This document shows, in pieces, positions 29,469-38,057 of a stretch of DNA of 64,000 bases. The stretch lies in contig NZ_JBFHJW010000013.1 in assembly GCF_041595635.1 (NCBI RefSeq), positions 1 to 64,000 on the forward strand, written 5' to 3'. This DNA is from Labilibaculum sp041595635. GTDB lineage: Bacteria > Bacteroidota > Bacteroidia > Bacteroidales > Marinifilaceae. The notes beneath the pieces were generated by a model. That model ran no database searches, was not told the DNA's origin, and saw only the letters and a list, made by a program, of their open reading frames with translations. Position 1 is the first letter of the stretch. The number at the start of each line of letters is the position of its first letter. Position numbers and translations under genes: made by a program.

Positions 29469-30419
29469 TTATTTTTTGTTCCAGATTAGAGCGGCAGCTC
29501 CTAAAACAGCAGCATTATCACTCAATCCAGATTCTAATACTTGTATTTTTCCTTTATAGATAGACAAAAGTTGATCCTCTAATGTTTCGGCAACAGGTTT
29601 AAAGAGCATATCTCCTGCCTTAGTTAAACCACCAAATAAAAAGATCGCCTCAGGACTCGTAACTGCCACAACATTTGCCAGCACTTCGCCCAACATTTTT
29701 GCTGTATAGGTAAACGTTTCTTTGGCCACCAAATCGCCTCGATTGGCAGCTTCGGCCACCATTTTTGCAGTCAGCTGGCTAAAAGGGATATCGCGCAACT
29801 CACTATCGCCCATGTGTCGAGCCAACAATTTATAAACAGTTCGTTTCACACCCGTAGCTGACACATATGTTTCCAGACATCCTTTACGACCACAACCGCA
29901 CTCTCTTCCACTAGCGCGAACAATCATATGTCCTACTTCACCAGCAAAACCATCCTTGCCATATAACAAATCGCCATTCACTACAATTCCACTTCCAAGG
30001 CCAGTTCCCAGGGTGATCACCATAAAGTTATTCATGCCTTTAGCGGCTCCAAATAGCTTTTCGCCCATGGCTGCAGCGTTGGCATCATTCGTAATTACAA
30101 CAGGAACATCAATTCTTTTCTTCACCAATTCAACCAGTGGCACACTTCCTTTCCACCGCAAATTGCTTGCATTCTCAATGGTTCCTGTATAAAAGCTAGC
30201 GTTAGGAGCTCCAATACCCACACCAATTATTTGTAATTTCTCGCTCGACTGCTCTACTGCTGATTCTATGTCTGCAAAAAGATCGTTTAAATAATCCTCT
30301 ATATCCGCATGTTTTTGTGTTGGCAAGCTACCTGTAAGTACACACTTACCCGATTTATCGATACAACCGAATACAGTATTGGTTCCTCCTATGTCTATTC
30401 CTAAAGCGACTTCTATCAT
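29469..30419 (-). CDS. ROK family sugar kinase (probable glucokinase)
   Basis: The 316-residue protein has the ROK ATP motif GIDIGGTNT at the N-terminus, a second phosphate-binding motif TLGTGLGSGI, the ROK zinc site GHMIVRASGRECGCGRKGCLE and a C-terminal LFGGL motif. ROK kinases phosphorylate hexoses at the 6 position in the cytosol. The gene lies 23 bases downstream of the sugar transporter gene, so the two are probably one operon in which imported sugar is trapped by phosphorylation. Glucose is the most likely substrate given the transporter family, but other hexoses or N-acetylhexosamines remain possible. It lacks the N-terminal winged helix of ROK repressors. Confidence 0.9.
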   Translation of the reverse strand: MIEVALGIDIGGTNTVFGCIDKSGKCVLTGSLPTQKHADIEDYLNDLFADIESAVEQSSEKLQIIGVGIGAPNASFYTGTIENASNLRWKGSVPLVELVKKRIDVPVVITNDANAAAMGEKLFGAAKGMNNFMVITLGTGLGSGIVVNGDLLYGKDGFAGEVGHMIVRASGRECGCGRKGCLETYVSATGVKRTVYKLLARHMGDSELRDIPFSQLTAKMVAEAANRGDLVAKETFTYTAKMLGEVLANVVAVTSPEAIFLFGGLTKAGDMLFKPVAETLEDQLLSIYKGKIQVLESGLSDNAAVLGAAALIWNKK

Positions 30420-30442
30420 TATTGGTATTTTTTCAAAGATTA

Positions 30443-31675
30443 CTAATTATGCTTATGACCTTTTATGGCGTAATAAAGAATGTAGGCATAACATACAATT
30501 GCCACTACAAAGGAATTGGCCAAGCCAAACCGATCGGCTAAAAAGCCCATAATCATCGGAACCACAGCTCCTCCTACAATGGCCAAACAAAGAATTCCTG
30601 ATCCCTGACTGGTATGCTTTCCTAATCCATCAATGGCTAAAGTAAAGATTGTTGGAAACATGATTGAATTGAACAAACCAACCAAAACAATACTCCAAAG
30701 AGCTACGTAACCAGTAGTAAGCATGCTAATAACAATCAAAATGGTCACCATAACCGAATTAAAAGCCAATACTTTGGCAGCAGAAATTTTTTGCATCACA
30801 GCAGAACCAATAAAACGTCCTACCATAGCTCCACCCCAAAAAATAGATACATATTTAGCTGCATCGGCCTCTCCAAATAAATGCAATCCTTCGTCACCAA
30901 AATACATAACTAATGCACTTCCGATAGAAACTTCGGCACCTACGTAGGTAAAGATTCCTACAGCACCCAAAATAAGATGGCGAATTTTCCAAGCCGATCC
31001 TTCTGCTTTTGCTTCTTCAGAATCTTGAATTTTTGGCAACTTTACAAATGCAAACACAACTGCTATTAAAACCAAAGCTAGTGCCAAACCCACATAAGGC
31101 ATTTGCACAGCGGCCGCCTTACTTGCCAAATCCTGACTTGAATTCTCTAAAATTAACCATCCTCCAAAAATAGGAGCCACGGTAGTTCCCAAGGCATTAA
31201 ATCCTTGTGTTAAATTCAATCGACTAGAAGCCGTTTCGGGCGTTCCCAATTCTGCAACATAAGGATTAGCAGCCACTTGTAGAACCACAATTCCTGAGGC
31301 TAAAACAAAAAAAGCACACAGAAAAAACCCATAAGAATGAAGAGCTGCGGCAGGATAAAACATAGCTGCACCAATACCCGCAACCATCAATCCGCTTACA
31401 ATACCCATTTTATAGCCTATTTTACCTATGATTGCACCTGCAGGCAAGGACATTAAAAAGTAAGCTCCAAAAAAAGTAAACTGAACCAACATCGCTTGAG
31501 TAATTGTCAGATCGAATAATCCTTTTAAATGTGGTATTAAAATATCATTCATACAGGTTAAAAATCCCCACATAAAAAACAAAGAAGTCAGTAAAGCCAA
31601 AGCTCCTCTATAATTCATTCCACTGGCTTGGAGGCCAGAACTACTCTTGCTACTATTCGTGTTAATTGAGACCAT
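30443..31675 (-). CDS. FucP/GluP-type sugar:proton symporter (MFS)
   Basis: The 410-residue protein has about 12 transmembrane helices with the FHS-subfamily signatures LFFMWGFLTCMNDILIPHLK in helix 1 and QFTFFGAYFLMSLPAG, plus VLQVAANPYVAELG in helix 4. This subfamily (glucose/galactose GluP, fucose FucP) couples hexose uptake to protons at the inner membrane. I use the ATG at 31675; the frame extends five codons further to a TTG at 31690. It precedes the ROK kinase gene by 23 bases and is divergent from an AraC-type regulator, which is the likely control gene. Confidence 0.9.
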   Translation of the reverse strand: MVSINTNSSKSSSGLQASGMNYRGALALLTSLFFMWGFLTCMNDILIPHLKGLFDLTITQAMLVQFTFFGAYFLMSLPAGAIIGKIGYKMGIVSGLMVAGIGAAMFYPAAALHSYGFFLCAFFVLASGIVVLQVAANPYVAELGTPETASSRLNLTQGFNALGTTVAPIFGGWLILENSSQDLASKAAAVQMPYVGLALALVLIAVVFAFVKLPKIQDSEEAKAEGSAWKIRHLILGAVGIFTYVGAEVSIGSALVMYFGDEGLHLFGEADAAKYVSIFWGGAMVGRFIGSAVMQKISAAKVLAFNSVMVTILIVISMLTTGYVALWSIVLVGLFNSIMFPTIFTLAIDGLGKHTSQGSGILCLAIVGGAVVPMIMGFLADRFGLANSFVVAIVCYAYILYYAIKGHKHN

Positions 31676-31765
31676 AAGTGAATTTTTCAATCGTTTGTAT
31701 TAGTTGCTACAAATTTGAATCAATTTCTATTGAATTAATTCTACTATTTTATCTATTTATTGTAC

Positions 31766-31773
31766 TATATTTG
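31766..31773 (+). promoter_or_regulatory. Candidate -7 element for the AraC-type gene
   Basis: TATATTTG matches TAnnTTTG on the plus strand in the 255-base divergent region, about 158 bases before the regulator ATG. No good -33 element is visible, so this is weak. Confidence 0.3.
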
Positions 31774-31930
31774 CCCTTATGTAATAATAATTTAACATTA
31801 TAGATAATCACACGCAAGACCTGTTATTAAAGATACTCATTCTTTCATTCAATTTAACCGATTGATTATTCAAAACTAGATTAGCAATAATAGAGTATAG
31901 TTATGATTTAAAAGGTAAAATACTACAATA

Positions 31931-32791
31931 ATGTCACTACTACTAGAAGAAATATCGATAAAAACTGAACATTCCTTTCGATCTAAAATAGACGTTTTAC
32001 CGCATATTGAGGTTCCCTGGCACTACCATCCGGAATTTGAGCTAATTTACATCGAAAAAAGCAGAGGTACATTAGTTGTAGGCGATTGCATCGACAATTT
32101 TAAGGATGGAGATCTTATTTTCATTGGTCCCAATACCCCTCATGTTATGAAAAACGATGAATCATACTACCTGAAAAGAAAGGATTTAATAGCCATTGCC
32201 TGGGTGGTTCATTTTAAGGAGGACAGTTTTGGAAAAGAATTTTTTCTTTTACCTGAGATGCATCGAATCAAGAAATTCCTTACTCACTCATTTTCTGGTG
32301 TTCGAATTGAAGGAAGCACAAAGTATAAGATCATTCAACATCTAAAAAGCCTCCAAACTTCAGATTTTTCACAACGAATTATTGTATTGCTTCAAATTCT
32401 GCAAATATTAGGACAGTCGGATGATTTGGAATATTTAGCTTCGGATAATTTTGTAAAAACCATTCAGCAAAGAAGCAATCAAAAATTATATCAGATTTAT
32501 GAATACGTAAGCGACAATTTTCATCGAAAAATAGACTTGGAGGAAGCTGCAAAAATTGCCAATATGAGCAAAACTGCGTTTTGTCGTTTCTTCAAGAAAA
32601 AGACACAGAAGACCTTCTCCGAATTTTTAAATGAGATGAGAATCAATTATGCAAAAAAACTACTGGTAGAAGGCAGACTAACGGTCTCACAAATTGCTTA
32701 TGAATGTGGATTCAACAGTCCCTCCTATTTTAATAAGATTTTTAAATCTTCAACAGGAAAATCGCCCCTGCAGCAACGAAATAAAAGCTAG
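31931..32791 (+). CDS. AraC family transcriptional regulator with cupin sensor domain
   Basis: The 286-residue protein has an N-terminal cupin-like half (about 15-120, PWHYHPEFELIYIEKSRGTLVVGD and the GDLIFIGPNTPHVM turn) and a C-terminal AraC DNA-binding domain with two helix-turn-helix units (KIDLEEAAKIANMSKTAFCRFFK and LTVSQIAYECGFNSPSYFNKIFK). The cupin half is the arabinose-like ligand-binding fold. It is divergent from the GluP-type transporter and ROK kinase genes, so it probably controls that sugar module. The gene ends only four bases from the convergent phosphoesterase stop. Confidence 0.9.
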   Translation: MSLLLEEISIKTEHSFRSKIDVLPHIEVPWHYHPEFELIYIEKSRGTLVVGDCIDNFKDGDLIFIGPNTPHVMKNDESYYLKRKDLIAIAWVVHFKEDSFGKEFFLLPEMHRIKKFLTHSFSGVRIEGSTKYKIIQHLKSLQTSDFSQRIIVLLQILQILGQSDDLEYLASDNFVKTIQQRSNQKLYQIYEYVSDNFHRKIDLEEAAKIANMSKTAFCRFFKKKTQKTFSEFLNEMRINYAKKLLVEGRLTVSQIAYECGFNSPSYFNKIFKSSTGKSPLQQRNKS

Positions 32792-32795
32792 CCTA

Positions 32796-33668
32796 CTAGA
32801 ATAGATCGCAACAAGCAAGTAGTAGTTCACTTGCATGAGCATACTCTTTTTGGGCATCGATGAGAAGATATTTCTTTTCTAAATCTCGCAGGCAACCGGC
32901 ACTAGTGCACAAGCGCAGTTTGCGAGAACCTATTGTTTCGGCGCCCTCATCCACGCCAATATGACCACTCACCAATCTTGTCATGGGCGAATGTTTGCGA
33001 TCGACACTTGCAAAGCGCAATAAATCCTCCACTAAGTTAGGATATTCCTCTCCATATTGTCGTTCATTTCCATTCATCAAGACATCCCAAAGAAAATCTC
33101 CCTCGACGGTCTCCATAAATTCAGCGCCAAGTTCTGGATGATATGTATCGATATTTTTGATGTGCGCTGTAAATTCAGGCTGATGCTTATAATTTTGAAA
33201 CCACTCTAAATTAAAAGCTTCATCGTTTTTATAACGATTCGAGGCTCCCGCATGATTCAGTAAAACACCTCCCTGCGTTCTCAGCATGAAGGGCATCTGC
33301 ATAAAAAAACGCACAATTTCCGCTCTTCGGCCTTTCATTCTCTTCTCGAACCAGGAGGTAAATTCCAAATTGCCACGATGCAAAGGAATCTGATAAATAT
33401 GCACCATCTCATGATTACCCAACAGACAAATCACGTCGCTTCCTGGCTCGTTGGCTCTTAAACGCATTAATTCCTGCACCATTTCCAAGGAGGCATCTTT
33501 TCGTTTACCAGGATATGCATGAATTAAATCACCTAAAAAAACGAGGTAATCCGCTTTCCCTTCTCTTTTTAAGTTGGTATAAACAGTTAGAATCTGCCTA
33601 AAATCAAAGACATTTCCATGCAAATCAGATACAATCATTAATCGTCCTAAAGAGATATCAACTACCAT
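32796..33668 (-). CDS. Calcineurin-like metallophosphoesterase
   Basis: The 290-residue protein shows the metal-binding motifs of the superfamily in order: IVSDLHGN (about 12-19), FLGDLIH, LLGNHEMVH, a later LNHAGAS and GHIGVDEG near 235. Such two-metal enzymes hydrolyse phosphomono- or diesters; this form resembles Ser/Thr-phosphatase-like proteins. No signal peptide is visible, so it should be cytosolic. Substrate unknown. It is convergent with the AraC gene with almost no spacing, and I see no hairpin between them. Confidence 0.85.
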   Translation of the reverse strand: MVVDISLGRLMIVSDLHGNVFDFRQILTVYTNLKREGKADYLVFLGDLIHAYPGKRKDASLEMVQELMRLRANEPGSDVICLLGNHEMVHIYQIPLHRGNLEFTSWFEKRMKGRRAEIVRFFMQMPFMLRTQGGVLLNHAGASNRYKNDEAFNLEWFQNYKHQPEFTAHIKNIDTYHPELGAEFMETVEGDFLWDVLMNGNERQYGEEYPNLVEDLLRFASVDRKHSPMTRLVSGHIGVDEGAETIGSRKLRLCTSAGCLRDLEKKYLLIDAQKEYAHASELLLACCDLF

Positions 33669-33795
33669 TTTTTCTTATCTTTATGGGTGAGGAATTTGAA
33701 TCTGCAAAAGATAAAAAAAATTCATAAATTATGAAGGTATAACGTAGTGAATACAAAGCGGTAATTCCTCTGAATACTAATAAAGATCATAAGAT

Positions 33796-34149
33796 ATGCT
33801 TGAAAAATTGTTGAAGAACCCAGAAAAATACTTTTGGTCCATCAATCAGGATGGGGATCTTATTCTTGGAAATACAGATCTAGGACTAAAAGGAAAGCTA
33901 ACCCTCACTTTAACTAGCAAATGGATAAATTTAGCTCCCTTGGTAGAAAGTAGTCCTGGCATATACCTCGGACAATCTAAAACCTATCTGAAAAACACGA
34001 AGGAATACGATCAGGTGGTCGAACTATACAAATTGGTGATGTGCCATTTAGAAGAACCAAGTTTAGTTGAAAGAGGCAGAATTTCGAAGAACACCTACAA
34101 TCTTCTTCTAAACTACTACCAAAAAGAAAGCACTACACATCAATCGTGA
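33796..34149 (+). CDS. Small protein of unknown function
   Basis: I do not recognise the 117-residue product. It is cytosolic-looking, with no signal peptide or membrane helix. The N-terminal half looks beta-rich (FWSINQDGDLILGNTDLGL, GKLTLTLTSKWINL) and the C-terminal half helical (YDQVVELYKLVMCHLEEP, NTYNLLLNYYQ). It is a single gene between a divergent phosphoesterase and its own long terminator. The ATG at 33796 and normal codon use support a real gene. Confidence 0.7.
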   Translation: MLEKLLKNPEKYFWSINQDGDLILGNTDLGLKGKLTLTLTSKWINLAPLVESSPGIYLGQSKTYLKNTKEYDQVVELYKLVMCHLEEPSLVERGRISKNTYNLLLNYYQKESTTHQS

Positions 34150-34464
34150 GAAATGCACAAACCACTTTTCCGACTCTTTTTGCAGGAAGCATTAACATGC
34201 CAAAAGCAGGTTCTATTTTCAGCTGAAAATAAAACCTGCTTTTATTACCTCTCCAGAACTGAACAACAAGATCAAGAATAGCCAAAATTGCAAATACCTA
34301 CTTCCTCATAGAATCACTCCCTAAAAGCAATCTACTCCTTTCACAATTCAGACAGAAGATAACCTGATCCAAAAAATCGGCAAGAAAGCCGCTTTTTCGC
34401 CTATTTAGTGAATTATTTAGCGAATAAAGTATACTTTTAATGCTTCAAAATAAACCCACACACA
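34150..34464. other. Intergenic region after the small unknown gene
   Basis: This 315-base stretch carries a strong terminator at 34202-34243. The remaining 220 bases before the threonine aldolase gene hold no supported feature. Confidence 0.6.
34202..34243 (+). terminator. Long intrinsic terminator
   Basis: AAAAGCAGGTT and TATTTTC pair with GAAAATA and AACCTGCTTTT (one C/A mismatch, loop AGCT), giving an 18-pair stem 52 bases after the 117-residue gene. Confidence 0.88.
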
Positions 34465-35490
34465 ATGAATAAGAGAGGATTTGCAAGCGATAACTTTTCA
34501 GGCGTTTTACCTGAAGTAATGGAAGCCATTCAGGAAGCCAACAATGGACATGTTATGGCCTATGGAGGTGACACATATACCGCCTCGGCAATTAAGAAAT
34601 TTGAAGCCTTATTTGGTGAAAATATTGATGTTTATTTTGCCTTTAATGGCACTGGAGCCAATGTTATTGGACTATCTACACTAACACAATCGTACCATTC
34701 TATTATTTGTCCGGCAACCGCTCACATACAAGTAGACGAATGTGGTGCTCCAGATAAGTTTACTGGATGCAAGGTAATTCCCATTGAATGTGCTGATGGA
34801 AAATTAACACCTGAACTCATTCAATCGCAGCTGCACGGATTTGGTTTTGAACACCATTCACAGCCTAAAGTAATCTCGATAACACAAAGTACCGAGTTGG
34901 GAACTGTTTACAGTCCAGAAGAAGTAAAAGCCATTTGCGATTTGGCTCATGAAAATAACATGTATGTTCACATGGATGGAGCTCGCCTGGCAAATGCCGT
35001 AGTAAGCTTGAATGTGGATGTGAAAGAATTTACAACGAAAGCAGGAGTGGATGTACTGAGTTTTGGAGGTACAAAAAATGGAATGATGCTCGGCGAAGCT
35101 GTTATCTTTTTTAACCCACAGCTATCACTCGAAGCAAAATACGTTCGCAAACAAAGCATGCAGTTATGCTCTAAAATGAGATTTATTGGCGCTCAATTCG
35201 ACGCTATGCTCACCAACAATTTATGGCTAAAAGCAGCTAGCCACTCCAATAAAATGGCCAAACTTCTCGAAAGCGAAGTACAAAACATAAAGCAGGTAAA
35301 GATCACTCAGAAAGTACAATCTAACGGTGTATGGGCCATCATCCCGAAAGATAAAATTGAAAAATTACAGGAGAAATATTTCTTTTGGGTATGGGGTGAA
35401 CACACAGGAGAAGTACGATGGCTGTGTTCTTTCGACACCACCGAAGAAGATATTCATGGCTTTGTAGCTCAACTAAAAGCAATACTCTAA
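34465..35490 (+). CDS. Low-specificity L-threonine aldolase family, PLP-dependent
   Basis: The 341-residue protein matches the beta-eliminating lyase/threonine aldolase family: FASDNFSG at the N-terminus, HMDGARLANA with the cofactor-binding Asp and Arg, and SFGGTKNGMM, where the Lys forms the PLP aldimine. These enzymes cleave L-threonine or L-allo-threonine to glycine and acetaldehyde in the cytosol. It is 70 bases upstream of murB on the same strand, which may be co-transcription without functional linkage. The related aromatic amino-acid lyases of the same fold are longer, so threonine aldolase is preferred. Confidence 0.9.
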   Translation: MNKRGFASDNFSGVLPEVMEAIQEANNGHVMAYGGDTYTASAIKKFEALFGENIDVYFAFNGTGANVIGLSTLTQSYHSIICPATAHIQVDECGAPDKFTGCKVIPIECADGKLTPELIQSQLHGFGFEHHSQPKVISITQSTELGTVYSPEEVKAICDLAHENNMYVHMDGARLANAVVSLNVDVKEFTTKAGVDVLSFGGTKNGMMLGEAVIFFNPQLSLEAKYVRKQSMQLCSKMRFIGAQFDAMLTNNLWLKAASHSNKMAKLLESEVQNIKQVKITQKVQSNGVWAIIPKDKIEKLQEKYFFWVWGEHTGEVRWLCSFDTTEEDIHGFVAQLKAIL

Positions 35491-35560
35491 TTTACTGAAA
35501 ACTATTTGCTGATAGCTGATCAGCTGAAAATTAACAACCTTCCTAGAAACTTAGCTTATC

Positions 35561-36574
35561 ATGGCCGTATTACGTAAAAATTATTCTTTAAAAGAACACA
35601 ACACCTTTGGTATAGAAGCAAATGCCAAGTATTTTTTTGAATTCGACACCCTTGAAGAAATTCATGATTTTCTTTCTAAGAATGACATCGTATCCATTCA
35701 ATATTTAATTACTGGTGGTGGAAGCAATCTACTATTTACGGAAGATTTTAATGGACTAATTATCCATCCTAATATTCTGGGAATTAAAATTTTGGAAGAA
35801 GACGACGAATCGGTATTGGTGCAAGTGGGTGCCAACGAAGTTTGGGACGATTTTGTGGCCTGGACTGTTTCAAAAGGTTTAGCTGGCATCGAAAATCTAT
35901 CTCTCATTCCTGGTGTTGTAGGTGCCACTCCCATTCAAAACATTGGAGCCTATGGAGTAGAAGTAAAAGAAGTAATTGAAAGCGTAGAAGCCATTTGTGT
36001 AGAGACCAATAAAGAGGTGACTTTTAGTAATGCAAATTGCGAATTCGACTACCGAAACAGCGTATTTAAAAACGAATACAAAAATCAGTTCATCATTACT
36101 CAGGTAAATTTCCGATTTCTAAAAAATAAAGCATTTAAAGTGCACTATGGAACCATTGCTAAGGAATTGGAAAACTACACCGAAGTAAATTTGAAAAACA
36201 TTCGCGAAGTCATCATCAAAATCCGCGAAAGCAAACTGCCCGACCCAAAACAATTGGGCAATGCAGGTAGCTTTTTCAAAAATCCGATTGTGAACAAAAC
36301 GCAAGCCGATGTCTTGCAAGAAAAACACCCCAATATGCCCATTTATGAGCTAAACGAAATGCAGAGTAAACTGGCCGCTGGTTGGTTAATAGAACAATGC
36401 GGATGGAAAGGAAAGCGCATTGGAGATGCCGGAGTACACAAAGATCAGGCTCTGGTGATTGTGAATTATGGCGCCGCAAAAGGATCGGACATTCTGCACT
36501 TGGCCAACGACATTCGAAAATCGGTACTCTACAAATTTGGCGTTAAATTAGAACTGGAAGTGAACGCTATTTAA
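35561..36574 (+). CDS. murB: UDP-N-acetylmuramate dehydrogenase MurB
   Basis: The 337-residue flavoprotein has the N-terminal FAD-binding half (LITGGGSNLLFTEDF, LIPGVVGATPIQNIGAYGVEV) and C-terminal MurB domain with GNAGSFFKNPIV, whose Ser is the catalytic proton donor, plus AGWLIEQCGWKGKRIGDAGVH and a final Glu in KLELEVNAI. It reduces UDP-GlcNAc-enolpyruvate to UDP-MurNAc with NADPH in peptidoglycan synthesis. Length and the insertion between domains indicate the E. coli-like type I form. Start ATG at 35561 gives the usual short N-terminus. Confidence 0.95.
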   Translation: MAVLRKNYSLKEHNTFGIEANAKYFFEFDTLEEIHDFLSKNDIVSIQYLITGGGSNLLFTEDFNGLIIHPNILGIKILEEDDESVLVQVGANEVWDDFVAWTVSKGLAGIENLSLIPGVVGATPIQNIGAYGVEVKEVIESVEAICVETNKEVTFSNANCEFDYRNSVFKNEYKNQFIITQVNFRFLKNKAFKVHYGTIAKELENYTEVNLKNIREVIIKIRESKLPDPKQLGNAGSFFKNPIVNKTQADVLQEKHPNMPIYELNEMQSKLAAGWLIEQCGWKGKRIGDAGVHKDQALVIVNYGAAKGSDILHLANDIRKSVLYKFGVKLELEVNAI

Positions 36575-36735
36575 ACGGTGATTGCACAGAAGTCTTTTAT
36601 TCACAATAATACTCGGGGAATAATATCAATAAATTTCGATCGTAAAATAATATTAACTCACAAAGCACAAAAACGAGAGAAACATTTAAGCGAAAAGTCC
36701 ACCCGAAGAAAACATCCAAAATGAAGAAAAAAACA

Positions 36736-37665
36736 TTAGACTCTCTTTAATCGTTGGGAAGTTATTTTATGAAAAAACATTCTGTATTTGGGTTTCTTAC
36801 TGCCTTGCACAACAATAAGCACCGAAGTTAGTATCAGTGAAATAGCCAAAATGCTTTTTAAGTCCAGTACTTCGTTAAATACAAAGGCACCTACCATAAC
36901 CCCAGTAAGAGGTTCTAAAGTTGATAAAAGAGAAGCATTTCCTGGACCAATGTATTTCATGCCTAAGTAAAACAATACTGCAGCCAAAAAAGTAGACCAA
37001 AAGCTTAAATTTAGAATATAGAATAAAGCCTTTCCACTCAGGCTAGTAATAATTCCGTCAGCGAATAAGCATTTTCCAAAAAATAGAAGTGCAGTAATAC
37101 CAAAAACCCAGAAAACAACAACAAAAGGTGAAATTTTCTTCAATTCAGCATTGGCCAAACTCAGTATATAAAGTGCGTAAAAAAATCCAGATACTAAGGC
37201 CCATAAAACACCCGTAAGATTAATTGTCAGTCCGCTACCTACCGACAGCATCGCAATTCCCAAAAAGGATAAAATAAGAGCGATAATTTTCTTTGGAGTA
37301 AGTTTCTCCTTATAGATGATACCAGCCAAAACCAAAGTAATGATTGGGTACACAAAATGAAGGGTAGATGCTAATCCAGAAGAGATATATTTATAGGATA
37401 AAAAAAGTGTGTAGGTAGTCATCATAGTACCTACAAATGCAGCCATTAGTAGTAGCAATAATTGTTTTTTATTAATTCTTACACTTATTTTTTTGTACAC
37501 ACAAAACAAGCCAATTAAAACAAAGGCGAAACTATATCTGTACAGTAACAAATTATTAATATCAAACCCCTCGGCATAGGTTTTAATGGCAAAAAAAGGC
37601 AGTAAGCCAAAAAATATTGCTGACAAAAGAACCATTAAGGTTCCTTTTTTATGTGCTCCAATCAT
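36736..37665 (-). CDS. EamA/DMT superfamily transporter
   Basis: The 309-residue protein has about ten transmembrane helices formed by two EamA repeats, with the typical repeat ends VLAGIIYKEKLTPKKIIALILSF (about helix 4-5) and LEPLTGVMVGAFVFNEVL (about helix 9). Members export or import small metabolites such as amino acids at the inner membrane; the substrate cannot be read from sequence. I chose the ATG at 37665; the frame reaches a TTG at 37674. It is convergent with murB and alone in its unit. Confidence 0.87.
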   Translation of the reverse strand: MIGAHKKGTLMVLLSAIFFGLLPFFAIKTYAEGFDINNLLLYRYSFAFVLIGLFCVYKKISVRINKKQLLLLLMAAFVGTMMTTYTLFLSYKYISSGLASTLHFVYPIITLVLAGIIYKEKLTPKKIIALILSFLGIAMLSVGSGLTINLTGVLWALVSGFFYALYILSLANAELKKISPFVVVFWVFGITALLFFGKCLFADGIITSLSGKALFYILNLSFWSTFLAAVLFYLGMKYIGPGNASLLSTLEPLTGVMVGAFVFNEVLDLKSILAISLILTSVLIVVQGSKKPKYRMFFHKITSQRLKRV

Positions 37666-38057
37666 TGCTCTCAATTCTATTTACTACACTGCAATGATAA
37701 TAATTACTTTGTTACGAAATGTAAGACAGCACCCTTATTTTTAAACCGATTTATTTAATCAATTCGAGCTCTTTAGAAAGCTCTATGAGTATCGACTAAG
37801 AACCTAAGACGAAATATTAATTTACAGAGAATATCGATTCATTATTTGTCCTCTTCTTTAGCTGACAATTCAAAATAAAAGGCAATAGCTTACTACATTT
37901 TGAACAATACAAATTACCTCTGGCTAGAAAATTATTAAAGTACATTTTAACCAGTAAGTTGCTTTGCAAGTAAAAAGCCCGAACTTTTATGCTCGGGCTT
38001 TGTTTATTTTCAACTTTTAAGTCTCTTTTCACGAGAAAATCACGCTCACAAAAACTT
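37666..38057. other. Intergenic region with terminator
   Basis: This 392-base stretch lies between two minus-strand genes. It holds the terminator at 37974-38001 and the 5' region of the transporter gene. A 90-codon minus-strand open frame across it overlaps the hydrolase stop and the terminator and is not protein-like. Confidence 0.6.
37974..38001 (-). terminator. Intrinsic terminator of the clan GH-A hydrolase gene
   Basis: AAAGCCCGA and TCGGGCTTT form a perfect 9-base stem; on the minus strand it continues with TTTTTA. It lies 57 bases past the stop. Confidence 0.87.

Noticed and set aside
35514..35525. AGCTGATCAGCT palindrome before murB
   Set aside because: Short and self-complementary by chance is likely; no link to a known operator.
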